The translations under genes were made by a program, and so were the position numbers. Positions 10,713-22,017 of a stretch of DNA of 64,000 bases are shown one piece after another. The notes below the pieces were generated by a model that was given only the letters and a program-made list of their open reading frames with translations, did not search any database and was not told the DNA's origin. Within the stretch, counting starts at the first letter, position 1. Every line of letters begins with the position of its first letter. The DNA comes from Branchipolynoe longqiensis (lineage: Eukaryota > Annelida > Polychaeta > Phyllodocida > Polynoidae), in contig CM059192.1 of assembly GCA_030323885.1 (NCBI GenBank), forward strand, positions 66,914,977-66,978,976, in the 5' to 3' direction.

Positions 10713-11004
10713 ATGTTTTCACTTTATTGGCGCCTTACGGCCTGGAAACATTTAAGGTATAAACGGTCATATCAGAGAGGGTACTAATTTGTCACTGCAT
10801 AGAGATTACAACTTTATAGTTCTGCTCCATTTAGATACCATGCCACTGAACCATGATTTTGATATCCCACTCAGTCACTTTATGATGATATTGCAAGAAG
10901 GTAGGAAGAAGCATGAATGTTGTAACTATTTGATTTTACTCCACTCAAGATTGATTCCAGAAACTCCCTTAAGGGCAGCGGGTGTCCTATACATTTAGTC
11001 TTGG

Positions 11005-11130
11005 TCAAAAGTTACTTCAATTTCAAACCAAAGTAAGGTCGATTATAACGATCAACCTAATATTATTATCTTAAAAAAGAAAAATGGCAGAAATTCAAAG
11101 CCATTGGACTGTGCAGTTTCATGTTAGTTA
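11005..11130. mobile_element. MITE M1, one end only
   Basis: The segment with GGTCGATTATAACGATCAAC and CCATTGGACTGTGCAG matches the right third of M1. The other end is missing. Confidence 0.75.
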
Positions 11131-11165
11131 TATATGTAGTTTATTAGTTAATTAGCTAATAGTGG

Positions 11166-11500
11166 ACCAGACGGGTGGCCGAATGAGTTAGAGCATCCGT
11201 CTCCCTTGCTGGTAGATCGTGGGGTCATGGGTTCGAACCCTGGTCGAGTCAAACCAATGACTTAAAAATTGATACTTGTCGCTTCCTAGCCAGGCGCTCG
11301 GTATTATTAGGATAGTGCAAGGACTGGTTGGCTCAGTGTCAGGATAATGTGACTGCATGGGATACCAGGTAATGGTGCCGGTGGCCTGGTTTCCCAGTGG
11401 GACAGCACTATAAAGTCACTATGAGTGTGCACTGTCACAAGTCGGTACCCGTCCTGATATGACCTCAGATGTTGCTAGGATGTAAAACAACAAACAACAG
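11166..11500 (+). mobile_element. SINE, full length, subfamily B
   Basis: The head reads CCAGACGGGTGGCCGAATGAG with GGGTTCGAACCCTGGTCGAG, unlike the subfamily A head. The body is shared, and the tail is AAAACAACAAACAAC in place of the CCAAC-type tail. Confidence 0.92.
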
Positions 11501-11872
11501 CTAATAGTGGTAGTTTGGATACTCACCTGTTCCACATATGATAGAGCTAAGGTTACCTGGTACTTAATTGTCTTTAATTACCCAAGTCCAATGGATGATT
11601 ACAGCGATGTGAAAGTCATCAATCATAGGAGAAGTGAACAAACACACCACCAAAAGAGGAAGTATTCAGTCAGGGAGGGCAAAACATTCGTTTTAATGGT
11701 GGCGGTGTCTTGGAGATAACATCTGAAATCTTAGTGTCTATTTAACTTTAGGAATGTTTGTGTGTAGTGGTAGAACATGTTTCTGCAGTATAATTATGGT
11801 ACTTTTAGTAGATATATTTACTAGGTACAGTATGCATCAATCATATACACCTCCCCACTACTAAATCCCCTA

Positions 11873-12385
11873 CACACCACAGACACCACACCAAACACAC
11901 ACGACACCACACACATCACACCACCCACACACACTGCACCTCACCACACACACCACACCACAGGCACAACACCAGACACACACCACACCTCACCACAGAC
12001 AACAAACCCACCACACCACAGGCACCACTAGATCCCGTACCCACTGCACCACACCACACACACCACACACACCACACTTCACCACACACAACACACCCAC
12101 CACATGACAGACACCACACCAAACACACACCACACCACGCACATCACACCACAAACACCACACCCTCACCACACACAACACACCCACCACACCAAACACA
12201 CACCACACAAAACACACCACACCACGCACATCACACCACACACACCACACCTCACCACACACAACACACCCACCACACCAAACACACACCACACAAAACA
12301 CACCACACCACGCACATCACACCACACACACACCACACTTCACCAGACACACACACCACACATCACCACACATAGCACATTCACC
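11873..12385. repeat. CACAC/CACCA-rich microsatellite
   Basis: About 500 bp of CACCACACACCACACC-type words with interspersed TCACC and AACACAC. A block of about 90 bp near 12190-12300 occurs twice almost unchanged, evidence of segmental slippage. The frames on both strands are repeat products. Confidence 0.92.
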
Positions 12386-12392
12386 ACAACCG

Positions 12393-12535
12393 CACGCGGT
12401 GATCGAACCGGGAGAGCGCAGGCCTCCCATACGAGAGATCAGGAGTTCAATTCCCGGCGAGTCAAACCAAATACATACAAAATGTATACTTGTTGCTTCC
12501 TAGCTTGGCACTCAGCATTAAAGTCGCCAGCTATC
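12393..12535 (+). mobile_element. SINE, head fragment
   Basis: It has a subfamily A head with GAGCGCAGGCCTCCCATACG, followed by the first body words, and stops after CACTCAGCATTAA. It sits at the edge of the CACAC tract. Confidence 0.8.
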
Positions 12536-12643
12536 CGCTGAAGGGAAAACAAACAAACTCGGAATAGTTCAGATTTGTGGCACAGGGTGGCCTAATGCAC
12601 CAGCGGCGGAGGCGATTTGTATATTAGATACTGGGAAATAGTG

Positions 12644-12700
12644 GTGCTTGCCGGCAACAGGCTCAGGGGGATCTGCTGAGCCTGTTACCGGCGAGCGGCA
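12644..12700. repeat. Hairpin 1
   Basis: The arm GCTTGCCGGCAACAGGCTCAG pairs with CTGAGCCTGTTACCGGCGAGC across a loop of about 9 nt. Confidence 0.8.
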
Positions 12701-13138
12701 TTAATATCATGTCGATTTTTGGTTTAATTTTACCAAATTTCGGCGGCGGCGTTAATATTGCTTCAAGTTTGTGGTTAATTTGACCAAATTTGACTTTTTG
12801 AGCATGTAATCCTGTTAAATATGAGAGCTTTGAATAGATTTGGGCCTAATATATTGCCGGCGATACCGGGAACCAGCAACTCTTCTTACTGTGTGAGCCT
12901 GTTGCCGGTGATCAGCGCTATTTGACAATATCGCCGCGGATTCAGCGACAGCGGCGATTTGTTTAGTTTACATTCGTTGATTCAACGATATTAATATCGC
13001 CGCCTATCGGTTCGATTTTAGGGTTAATTTCATGAAATTTCACTTATTGCATATGTAATTCTGTTAAATATGATAGCATCGAATAGATTTGGCTCTAGTA
13101 TATGGACTCAGATGCGGCGGCGGCGATATTGTCAAATA

Positions 13139-13199
13139 GCAGTGCTCGCCGGTAACAGGCTCAGCAAATCCTTCTGATCCTGTTCCTGGCGAGCACTGC
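13139..13199. repeat. Hairpin 2
   Basis: The arms GCAGTGCTCGCCGGTAACAG and CTGTTCCTGGCGAGCACTGC pair over about 26 nt with a few mismatches and a 9-nt loop. It is a longer and cleaner stem than hairpin 1, which shares the same core word. Confidence 0.85.
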
Positions 13200-13215
13200 A
13201 ATTTCAGCCAATCAC

Positions 13216-13627
13216 AGCACAGCTTTTCCATTGCAAATGGCCGCCGCCTATGGGGGCAGCCATTTTGGAGACAACAAACTGCCTTTGCAGTTCAGACTAG
13301 CATGGCCCTGGTCCCCTACTCTCCCCACATATACTTGGCTCATTTAAACATAAAAACTAAACGAGGTTGTGCTTTTAGAGCATTTGACAGAGTACGCGCA
13401 GTGTCCCAGCGAGCTATAGCTGGTCCCTTTAAAAGGATAGGGCAAGGACTGGTTAGCTTAGTGCTGCATTGTGCCATGATATATCAGGAAGTAGAGAACA
13501 CTAACAGGTATCCATGCATCACTGTGACATGATATATAAAGTAGTAGAAAAATGTGCCCAACACCACCCACCAAATAGAAAAACTTACACCAAGAGGTTT
13601 CTTGTCAACATCCAACTGGTTTCCTTA
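13216..13627. other. Mostly unassigned; SINE fragment at 13433-13466
   Basis: The SINE phrase GGATAGGGCAAGGACTGGTT with CTTAGTGCTG is embedded alone. The rest shows no repeat or gene. Confidence 0.5.
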
Positions 13628-13960
13628 AGTCCGAATCACACTACAGCTTACAACCACTGGCAACCACTTGCCGACTACTTTGTGACCACTTTGTGACCAA
13701 AAAGCCCACTAGTTGCCAACTGGTTGCCAAGCTATGATAATGGTCGGTGACCATTTTAGTTGAAACGAGGTTTTTGGTGCAACAGCTGCAACCTCCTTGC
13801 AACCAAAATGGTTGCCTTGAGGTTGGCGACCACTGAGGACCACTTTGCTACCATTCTGTGACAACTTGCGACCATTTTGCGACCACTTGGGACCAGTTTG
13901 CGACCACCCATCTTTTTTTTGTGGTCGCAGAGTAGTCGCACGCATAGTGTGACTGGGGTA
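13628..13960. mobile_element. TIR element E3 (GTGACC/GGTCGC-word family)
   Basis: The left end is AATCACACTACAGC and the right end is GCATAGTGTGACTGGGGTA. TTA lies outside both ends (13625-13627 and 13961-13963). The interior is made of CAACCACTGG, GACCACTTTG and TTGCGACCAC words. At the centre GCAACAGCTGCAACCTCC is nearly palindromic and matches the centre of the element at 45670-46095 (GGAGGTTGCAGCTGCTGC). Confidence 0.8.
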
Positions 13961-14343
13961 TTATTTGTGAATTGTTCGTCGGACCCAGATGTAATACTTG
14001 TATAGGTAGCGCCACACAGTCTACATAATTTAATTAGAAGGAGTTGGTGAATATTTGTCAAGGGCTGTTTTAGGATTCTAAGTGGCGCCATCACAAAACG
14101 TTACCTCTGACCCCGGTGGGAAGCACAGGGGGCGCCACCTGATCCACCTAAGACTTCAAGGGGTGCGTGTATTATGTACACATAAAGGTTGGGTTCTAAG
14201 ACATGAACAAGATTACTTTAATGAGTGTCTATTGGCACATAATTGATTGTCTGCTTTTACATGTAAAAGCGATGGTTTGAACAAAAAACAAACATTTCTC
14301 GCCGTGAATATGGCCTATGCTGCCGACATGGCGTGAAGCAACC

Positions 14344-14375
<32 letters not shown>

Positions 14376-14544
14376 GATTACTTTTCTTTTGTATTTGTAA
14401 GTGTGAAAAGGGACGGAGGACAACAATTTTTTTATTTTATTTTAAAGAAAGAGGAAGACAGGAATAATTAAATGGCACACGACTGAAGGAGTCCTCTTAC
14501 TTTCTTCAACACATTGTAGATACTGACACATACATAGTCTATGT
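13961..14544. other. Unassigned; short CAAT array
   Basis: (CAAT)n lies at 14343-14374. The remainder has no recognised gene, and the open frames are under 80 codons without protein-like composition. Confidence 0.5.
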
Positions 14545-14815
14545 GTACCGGGCGGGGTGGCAGAGTAGGTCAATTGTCCGATTCCCGTACGACAGGTCAC
14601 GGGAGAAAAATGCTCATATTCAGGGGTCGTTCAACCCTCAATCGGGTTACACATACAGGTATTACAAATTTATGTGTGTTGCTATGGTGATTGTGTGTTA
14701 CAAAAGGGCTAGGACTGGTTACCTTAGTGTCGCGATAATGTGACTGAGTCGGATACTGTGTGACGATGCCGACAGCAGAGTGGGACGGCACTATGAATCC
14801 ATCATGAGTGAGAAC
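14545..14815 (+). mobile_element. SINE, diverged
   Basis: It has an A-type head ACCGGGCGGGGTGGC, then weak body matches (GACTGGTTACCTTAGTG, GATAATGTGACTGAG, GACGGCACTATGAAT). It is more degraded than its neighbours, so probably older. Confidence 0.7.
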
Positions 14816-15043
14816 TCATCAACTGATCAAATTTAGATTATATAGACTGTCAATTCTAATAGTAAGATTGCCGGAAGACCAGTGCTCTGGCGCCGACAAA
14901 TGTCATATCCAGATGAATAAATAATTTACCAAAAGAACAAAAACAAAAACTTTCACAAGTTAATAGGGACTAGTTCTGAAATGACCCCATGTGTTATTAG
15001 AATGTAAAATATCAATAGTCATGCTTAGTATAGATGTATATAT

Positions 15044-15300
15044 GGGACTGTCTCAAAAGGTGCAAAGCAATATGGGACAAAACTGTGTCCATTGTAACGA
15101 TCAACATACTATCTACTTATGCATTTGCTGAGGATAAAGTGATTTGTTTTGTACACAGTGTTTCATAATCCCGATAGAATACATATTGATTTGAAGCAAA
15201 CGTCCTTGTGTTTTCAGTGTAACCTTTTCTGTGTTGTTTTGTGTCAATCGTTACAATGGACAAAAAAAAGAAGAGTTATCACCTTTTGAGGCAGGGTGAT
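15044..15300. mobile_element. MITE family M4
   Basis: GTCTCAAAAGGTG at the left is mirrored by CACCTTTTGAGGC at the right. Inside these, CCATTGTAACGAT is mirrored by ATCGTTACAATGG. A related right half lies at 26188-26290. Confidence 0.75.
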
Positions 15301-15473
15301 TTATATACATTATTTAATAATAATGATTAACCTAATATAATTATCTCTTTTCTGTGCTGTTTTGTGTCAATCGTTACAATGGACAAAAAAAAGAAGAGTT
15401 ATCACCTTTTGAGGCAGGGTGATTTATATACATTATTTAATAATAATGATTAACCTAATATAATTACCGAGCT
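15228..15473. repeat. 123-bp tandem duplication of the M4 right end
   Basis: The stretch from TCTGTGTTGTTTTGTG through AACCTAATATAATTA is repeated after exactly 123 bp with almost no change. This is a recent local duplication including about 50 bp of flanking DNA. Confidence 0.9.
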
Positions 15474-15683
15474 TGGTTTAATGGGGTTATACTGTATAAA
15501 ACATGAAAAACAATAATCAAAGTGTACACGTACATTGGATATTACATTCATAATGCACCCAAGTTTTTGCCAAAGCCAAGTCAAAGTCAAAGCCGAAGCC
15601 AAACCTCGGTTAAACCAATGATCGGTTAATCCAAACAAATTTCTAAGGTCCCTTCAAGTTTGGTTTAACGGGGTTATACTGTA
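15466..15683. mobile_element. MITE family M2, short copy
   Basis: It is flanked by GGTTTAATGGGGTTATACTG and GGTTTAACGGGGTTATACTG. The inside has CATAATGCACCC, CCAAGTCAAAGTCAAAGCC and GATCGGTTAATCCAAAC, which recur in the M2 copies at 21067, 23502 and 31927. Confidence 0.85.
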
Positions 15684-15789
15684 GTACCTTTCGTCCTGGT
15701 CGATTCAGACTACACTCACCACATGCCTGGGCTTTGTAGAAATGGTAGCGTGCACGAGCAGGTTTGTGGTGTGTGTGTTTGCATAGAGA

Positions 15790-15863
15790 GGTGGGGGGAG
15801 GGGGGAGGGGGGGGGGGAGGGGGAAACGGAGTGTGTGTGTGTGGGGGGGGGGGGGGGGCGGGG
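15790..15863. repeat. G-run tract
   Basis: Runs of up to about 18 G interrupted by A or GTGTGTGT. Quadruplex-prone and likely to be inaccurate in length. Confidence 0.9.
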
Positions 15864-16130
15864 CCAAACATGTCCCAAGGTTCAGCTGAAGTACAAATGT
15901 TAGTGTCCCTGGGATACTGGAAGGGGTGTGTCCAGTTTGAGGGTTTTACACAAACACATCTCACGTGTGGAAGTGATGTTGATTATTTTGACATTTTGCC
16001 TTGCCAAAAAAGAATAAAAAGAAAATAATGAATTTAAATAGGCGTTTAGCACCGAAATGCTACTCTACTCGTATTCCAATCCCCCCCCCCCTCCCCACTC
16101 CTCCAGTTACTTTGGATGTGAGCTGAGATG

Positions 16131-16400
16131 TCATTAAAGCTACATAATCTGATGAAAACATCAAATTTGATCAATCAAAGCAGTCACCCAGATTTTATTC
16201 CACATATCAAACTTAGACACCGATGCACTTCGTAAATAGTTCTTGATACAAAGACCAAGTCAATGTATTCCAACTTGCCACTGCAGAAGCCTATGATGTT
16301 TAGCATTTCGGTGTGCATGCCAGAATCATTTTGCATCTTTACATTTCAAATATACGATAAGGAAACCATTTAATATATATGACCAAACTAAAGAAAAATA
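16131..16400. mobile_element. MITE M1, right end missing
   Basis: It starts TTAAAGCTACATAATCTGAT and follows the M1 order (ATCAAACTTAGACACCGATG, ACTGCAGAAGCC, GTGTGCATGCCAGAA), then loses similarity. Confidence 0.75.
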
Positions 16401-16964
16401 TTTGATAATGAACAACTGTAATAATTTACCTTAAAACCTAATTGAACAACGTGGACACGGATAATAGAGTATAGATTTGGAATTTTTATGAACAGAAAAT
16501 GACAGTTGTACATGCTTGAGTATAATGAGAAAAGGGCGCGAGATGCTATAACCCTATAGTTCTAGTCTCTTATTGTGGGGTAAGCGGGATGGCAGAATAT
16601 CAGAGGTCCGTCGCCGCCCACCACCAAGTTGAAGTGGCGGAGTGCTAGTTCTGCGGGCGTTATATAGTGGGTGGCCAGAGTTTGAAACATCATGAAGATG
16701 TCAGAGTTTTGTAACTGTGTAGTAGAGATTCGGCTGCCGACGTCGTATCGATTTAACATACGCTAATTTGAGCTAGTTCTCGCCCATGGTTACTTGGACG
16801 TTAATTACAAAAGACCCGCTAGGTGGGGTAAGGGTCGATTAATAGAATTAGTGTCAACGCTTTAATACAGGTGGCGCCATCGGCCATGGTGAATAGGTAT
16901 GCGACTCCGTCTTGTTCAATTACCCATGTTGGAACCAACATCGACAGTGTATTGTCAAAGAGGT
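16401..16964. other. No feature recognised
   Basis: The sequence is not repeated elsewhere in the window. Two short minus-strand frames lack recognisable domains. Confidence 0.5.
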
Positions 16965-17140
16965 GACAAAAAATGTGAAATATTTTTCCTAGAGCAGGAT
17001 TCGAACCTACAGTTTGTGTCATTCCCTGAATAGAATGCTAGCCATTACATTACCTAGGCCTCCTGATGCAATCACACTATCCACACCTACCTGTCTATAT
17101 GGCTCCTTGCCTGAGAGGTCAGTGCAGACTACTACAATAT
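16965..17140 (-). mobile_element. Second SINE-like family, copy 2
   Basis: On the minus strand it carries AGGTTCGAATCCTGCTCTAG (B-box-like) and CCTAGGTAATGTAATGGCTAG (A-box-like). The same CTCTCAGGCAAGGAGCC and ACAGGTAGGTGTGG words as at 5701-5872 follow in the matching order. It ends about 20 bp before the LTR element. Confidence 0.7.
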
Positions 17141-17161
17141 TTATCTAGAAAATGTGGCAGG

Positions 17162-17278
17162 TGTAATGTATGTAGTTGTACGAACGCCCCCAGCATAATA
17201 CCGGACGACGTCATGACTAGTGGTTCTAAATAAAGTCAGTTACATTACAGGACTCATGGTGTTAACACATCTTTTACA
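17162..17278 (+). repeat. 5' LTR (117 bp)
   Basis: It starts TGTAATGTATGTAGTTG and ends TTAACACATCTTTTACA. It is nearly identical to 19831-19947, with three or four differences. It contains the polyadenylation-like AATAAAG. It is very short for an LTR. Confidence 0.93.
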
Positions 17279-17293
17279 TGGTGTCAGATGTGG
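17279..17293 (+). promoter_or_regulatory. Primer-binding-like site
   Basis: TGGTGTCAGATGTGG lies flush with the LTR, beginning with the TGG expected opposite a tRNA CCA end. I cannot name the tRNA by eye. Confidence 0.7.
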
Positions 17294-17519
17294 AGGCAAT
17301 GGTGCTTTCAAGCCCATTGCTTCTGGTGGATACCGGGAAACAGCACCCCGGGCACCAACCAACATATACTACAAGTTCCTTGTACCAGGATCAACAACCT
17401 GGACACAGAGAAATTAACAAGTATTTGAACTTCAAGTTGAAGTAGCTGCAGCGCACCAGGCCGCCACTCCCCAGGCACCAACAGAAGCAGCACAAACTTG
17501 AATGTGACAAGTGACAAGA

Positions 17520-17885
17520 TAATGCACAGATGCCTGGAAAGATGGCACACCGATGCACGGATGCCTAGAGGCACAGACATGGCTACACCGATGCCAAGAA
17601 GCACGGATGTACAGATCGCCGGCGGAAACGAACGGCTGTAATGAAAATGGCTGGAATGACGACGCGCAGGACGTCACACCATTGCTTATAGTGAATAAAA
17701 GACAATACAATGCACAGATGCCTGAGAAGATGGCACACAGATGCACAGCTGCCTAAATGAACAGACATGGATGCACAGATGCCAAGAAGCAAGCACGGAT
17801 GCACAGATCGTCGACAGAGATGAACGGCTGAAATAAAAACAGCCAGAATGAAGACGCGCAAGACGTCAGGCAAGCTAAGCAACAG
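17520..17885. repeat. Two-copy tandem repeat inside LTR element
   Basis: GCACAGATGCCTG, AAGATGGCACAC, GCACGGATG, ACAGATCG, GAACGGCTG and GACGCGCA recur in the same order about 180 bp apart. Shorter GATGCACAGATG words are nested within each copy. Confidence 0.8.
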
Positions 17886-18664
17886 GCAAAGCAACAAGAT
17901 TCATCGAGAAGTAAACACGGAGCGCCGGGAAGAAAGCACTGGACGCCAGGCCACTTGAGGCATGTGAAGAACATTAAATGTGACTTATTATGCATACTCC
18001 AACATAAAAAAAAAACAAAAAAAAAAACAACAACATTGATGTATCGTTCCATCATTTAATATTGCTATGGACTAGTTATTAATGATGGAAATTGTAAAAC
18101 CTAAATCAGTTGTATTGTATGAAACGTAGTACATACATTCATATATTCATACAATTGTGTAAAATATTGGTTATATGGAAACCAGAGTAAGCCAAGTATG
18201 CATAATCTACCAAATGATACTGATATTTGTAACGTTGAATTTAATGTCATAGACATTTGAAAGTGCATATTATATTTAAATAATATTACACCACTGCCAA
18301 GCAACCAGTCAAAAGCACACACGAGAAATATGGTCACACTGAAATTAATCGGACATTCTAATGTTAATAAAATAGTATTTTTATCAATATATTTGATAAA
18401 TATATCGTTGTATCAAAACTATATATGTATCTAAAGGATCAACGAAGGCAACCCAAAACATAGAATGTCGATTATACCATTTGAAATTAAGAATGGTTTG
18501 GTTCCATTGGATTGTGCTACTTTAATAATTTCGCACAAATCTTGATGTTCTGTTTCATTAAGTTAGTGCTACTAGACCTTGCAGCCGCCGTACGGCTCGA
18601 TATGGTGAATTGTTGCGGATGAATTTAATAATATTGGTTTATGTTGCTTTACATTGTACTTTGA

Positions 18665-19265
18665 AACAAGACATTTGACAATCAAACAAGTGAGACGCTG
18701 TAGTAGCAGTACAATGATGACGTCACACAGTTACTGTGAAGCAAAGAGTTTCCAAAACAAATGCTCATATTAAGAAACGACATTAACAAGCTAGCTGAGT
18801 AGCGAAAACCATGCTTGCAGCACATGTACATTAAATAAGTGATGCACATCTAAAAAACAGTGATGCAATATGTACATTGTAATTTTAGAACAAGACATTT
18901 GACAGTTAAGCAAGTGTGATGCTACAATAGCAGTACAACAATAACGTCACACATTTAATGTCAAACAAAGAATTTACAGAACACATTCACACATAAGAAA
19001 TGACACATGAAGATAACTGAGTATACATTTTGTGTGTTGGTATAAATGCTTTAAGTTGTCTTACATGTCATAGATGGTATCAAATAACTATTGACACAAT
19101 ACTTATTTTTGTTAATGTTCACTGATACAATTGTAAGAATTAAGCAAGTGACATTCTAGAAAAGCAGTACAATAAGAACGACACATAGTTAAGGTCAAAC
19201 AAAGAATGGACACAACACATGCACATGTAAGAAGTAACACATGAATCTAAGTGAGTATGCATTCT
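18665..19265. repeat. Three-copy tandem repeat inside LTR element
   Basis: Blocks starting near 18668, 18891 and 19134 share ACAAGACATTTGACA (lost in the third), CAAGTG, AGCAGTACAA, ACGTCACACA-like and CAAACAAAGAAT words. The spacing is about 225-243 bp. Confidence 0.75.
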
Positions 19266-19818
19266 GTTTGTTTTGATAAATGATTTAAATTGTCTTACAT
19301 GTCGAAGATGTTATCAATAAAATATTGACTATACTTCTATAAACAAACGATATATAATAAAAAAAAAAATTTGGAAGCTCACTGATGCAATTGTTATATT
19401 TAAGCATGAAAAGTTAATTTGAACATTTTAGGAAAATCTTGTTCATAAAATACAATATTGAATATTGTGATAGTCTCATGTTATATACAAAATGTTATCA
19501 TTAATTGTTAAGTTCATTGACAATATAAATGGTGTTTGACTATAAAGTACACTCAATACACAACATTTATTGACAATTATGATTTCTTTTAAAGAAAAAG
19601 GGAAAAAGAGGAAAGATGTAGCATTAATAAGAATATTAATATGAAACAATTATAACCCAGTGATCTCGATGTTAGTCAATATATAATAGGCAACTGTAAT
19701 AAAAAGGTATTAATGAATTTAAGTATGAAAATTATATCATTATGTACCATTGAATCCACCAAATAGTCGTGCACCAACAACGTTATTGATTGATAATAAA
19801 ATATTGGTATATATCATT

Positions 19819-19830
19819 AAAAGGGGAAGA
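19819..19830 (+). promoter_or_regulatory. Polypurine tract
   Basis: AAAAGGGGAAGA lies immediately before the 3' LTR, the position used for plus-strand priming in LTR retroelements. Confidence 0.85.
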
Positions 19831-19947
19831 TGTAATGTATGTAGTTGTACGAATGCCCCCAGCATAATACCGGACGACGTCATGACTAGTTGTTCTAAAT
19901 AAAGTCAGTTACATTACAGGACTCACGGTGTTAACACATCTTTTACA
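19831..19947 (+). repeat. 3' LTR (117 bp)
   Basis: Same length as the 5' LTR, with the same TG...CA ends and AATAAAG. The few differences indicate a fairly recent insertion. Confidence 0.93.
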
Positions 19948-20104
19948 CCAGGAACTCAAGATCTTCGGATTATGCAACTTTAAATAGACATCATAGTGCA
20001 CGTGTACTTGGAGAAATTGAGCTTCATTACCTCCTCAGAAGAATTGCCACAAATGGAAGTAAATTTGAAAAGAAAACCTACAAAACCCACACTGAGTTCA
20101 GTTA

Positions 20105-20240
20105 GATACCGCCTTATGGTGGCTTTATAGTGCTGCCTTACTGGAATACTGTGCCATGACATCATGAATTCTATTCAATCACATTATTTTGACATTCCAC
20201 CAAACAGTTCTTTCCCTGGCCCCACAGTGCTAAGTGTCAG
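20105..20240 (-). mobile_element. SINE, degraded fragment
   Basis: TGGCTTTATAGTGCTGCC, TCAATCACATTATTTTGACA and CCACAGTGCTAAGTG follow the order of the reversed SINE body. Both ends are lost. Confidence 0.65.
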
Positions 20241-20666
20241 GTGTCATTGCACGGCGAGTCTTTGGGTTGTGTAGATCCGGGATCATTTGCAGTTTGGGCT
20301 ATTTTCAGTTCTAACCAGTGGTCCACAACTGGTTCATCAAAGGCTGTGGTATGTGCAGTCCTGTCTGTGGGAAAGTTGATATAAAAGCCCCCTTGCTGCT
20401 TATTGGAAAGAGTAGCCTATGTGGCGGCAGCGTGTTTCCCCCAAAGAAATATGTCAGAATGACCATACGTTTGACATCCAATAGCCAATGATAAAAATCA
20501 ATGTGCTCTATAGGCGTCATTAAATAAAAAAACCTCCCTTTTTGTGGCACACAGGGCCTCCAGCCCGGCCCCTGGGGCGTGCAGTGTTGGGGGGGGGGCG
20601 GGAGGGAGGGGGGGGGGGTGAAGCACAATGCTGCACAACAAACGTGGTGGTATTTCATCTAATTGT
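20241..20666. other. Unassigned; G-rich patch
   Basis: A G-run at 20588-20618. No gene or repeat match. Confidence 0.5.
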
Positions 20667-20992
20667 TTGCTTTTTGGAGTTTTACATCCTTGCAACATCT
20701 AAGGTCATATTAGGACGGGTACCGACTTGTGACAGTGCACACTCACGGTGACTTTATAGTGCTGTCCTACTGGGAGACCAGGCAGTGGGCTTCATGACCT
20801 GATATCCCACACAGTCACATTATCCTGATACTGAGCTAAGCAGTCCTTACCCTATCCTAATAATGCCAGGCGCTAGGCTAGGTAGTGATAAGCATCAAAT
20901 TAGTCAATTCGGTTTGACTCAATTAGGAATCGAACTCCCGACCTTCCGCACGGGAAGCCTGCGCTCTATCGATTCGGGCACCGCGACCGGTA
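20667..20992 (-). mobile_element. SINE, full length, subfamily A
   Basis: Reversed tail TTTTTGGAGTTTTACATCC, body and head (complement of GGAATCGAACTCCCGACC, then GGCACCGCGACCGG) are all present. Confidence 0.9.
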
Positions 20993-21066
20993 GGGATTTC
21001 ATCTAATGTAGGATATTTGCTATCACAATTTCACTGTAACTCACACCAGACGCAAGCATAAGGCAA

Positions 21067-21568
21067 TACAGTACAACCCTGTTAAACCAAGCTCGGTTAA
21101 ACCAAACGATCGGTTAATCGCAACTTTTTTCAGCAGCCCGGAAAAATACTACCATTTATCATATAAAAATGTTGGTTAAACCAAAGTCGGTTAATCCAAA
21201 GTATCGGTTAATCCAAACAAAATTGTTGGGCCCCAGGCCACTTCCGGTACAGTTAAACCAAACTTTCATGTGGTTTTAAGGTCATCTAAGACTTTTTTTA
21301 TATGATAAATGGTAGTATTTTGCCAGGTTGCTGAAAACAGTTTGGATTAACCGATCGTTTGATTTAGCTGAGGTTTTTTTAATGGGGTTAAACTGTATAT
21401 ACATAAAAAAACTATAATCATAGCGTCCACATATATTGTACATTCATAATGCACCCCCGTTTTTGCCAAAGCCAAATCAAAGTCAAAGCTCAGTTAAACC
21501 ATTGATCAGTTAATCCAAACAGATTTCTAGGGTCCCTTCAAGTTGGGTTTAACGGGGTTATACTGTAC
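21067..21568. mobile_element. MITE M2, long copy
   Basis: It starts CAGTACAACCCTGTTAAACC and ends GGTTTAACGGGGTTATACTG. The words GTTAAACCAA and GGTTAATCCAAA recur in both orientations throughout, as does CCCCAGGCCACTTCCGGTA. Confidence 0.85.
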
Positions 21569-21792
21569 CGAGTTTGGTCACTCAGGAAGCAGGTCTTTAT
21601 GAGTTCCAAGTGGGTTTAAAGTATATAAAACCTATAATGAAGAATAGGGCTGATAGGGAGATTTTACCCATTTCTGAACGTGTAAACACACCAGCTCCCA
21701 GCTTCAATATCAAAACACAAATAAAGCCTGTTTATCCACTGAACAATAGCAAATGTTCGCCTGATGATTGAGGGTGACTTCAATACTGAGAC

Positions 21793-22017
21793 TGACCAGT
21801 CCTAGCCAGGTGATAGGCATTATTGGGATAGGACAAGGACTGGTTGGCTCAGTGTTAGGATAATGTGACTGAGTGGGATATCAGGTCATGGTGCTGGCTA
21901 CCTGGACTCCCAGTGGAGCAGCACTATAAATTTGCCATGAGTGTGCATTGTCACAAGTCAGTACCCGTCCTGAAATTACCTTAGATGTTGCCAGGATGTA
22001 AAACTCCCCAACCAACC
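21793..22017 (+). mobile_element. SINE, headless
   Basis: The body from CCTAGCCAGGTGATAGGC to AAAACTCCCCAACCAACC is present without the tRNA-like head. It runs directly into the satellite, whose unit contains its tail. Confidence 0.85.

Larger units (their letters stand above)
12596..13215. mobile_element. Palindromic element with two strong hairpins
   Basis: Words such as GCGGCGGAGGCGATTTG and GCGGCGATATTGTC recur in mirror orientation, as do two long hairpins built from GCCGGTAACAGGCTCAG and its complement. A paragraph including TTAAATATGATAGC and GAATAGATTTGG occurs twice (12816-12850 and 13064-13100). This looks like a DNA element folded from duplicated halves. The boundaries are uncertain. 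Confidence 0.55.
17162..19947 (+). mobile_element. Non-autonomous LTR retrotransposon, short LTRs
   Basis: Two 117-bp TG...CA repeats enclose 2552 bp. A primer-binding-like site TGGTGTCAGATGTGG begins directly after the 5' LTR. A polypurine tract AAAAGGGGAAGA ends directly before the 3' LTR. The flanks GCAGG and CCAGG form a 5-bp target duplication with one mismatch. No gag, protease, reverse transcriptase or integrase is visible in any frame, so it must be moved by another element. The interior instead holds two sets of long tandem repeats. It exceeds the usual size of a TRIM, and the LTRs are shorter than those of typical LARDs. Confidence 0.9.

Noticed and set aside
17220..17417. Gag-like frame after the 5' LTR
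   Set aside because: It begins within the LTR, is 65 codons long and has no zinc knuckle or capsid-like feature.
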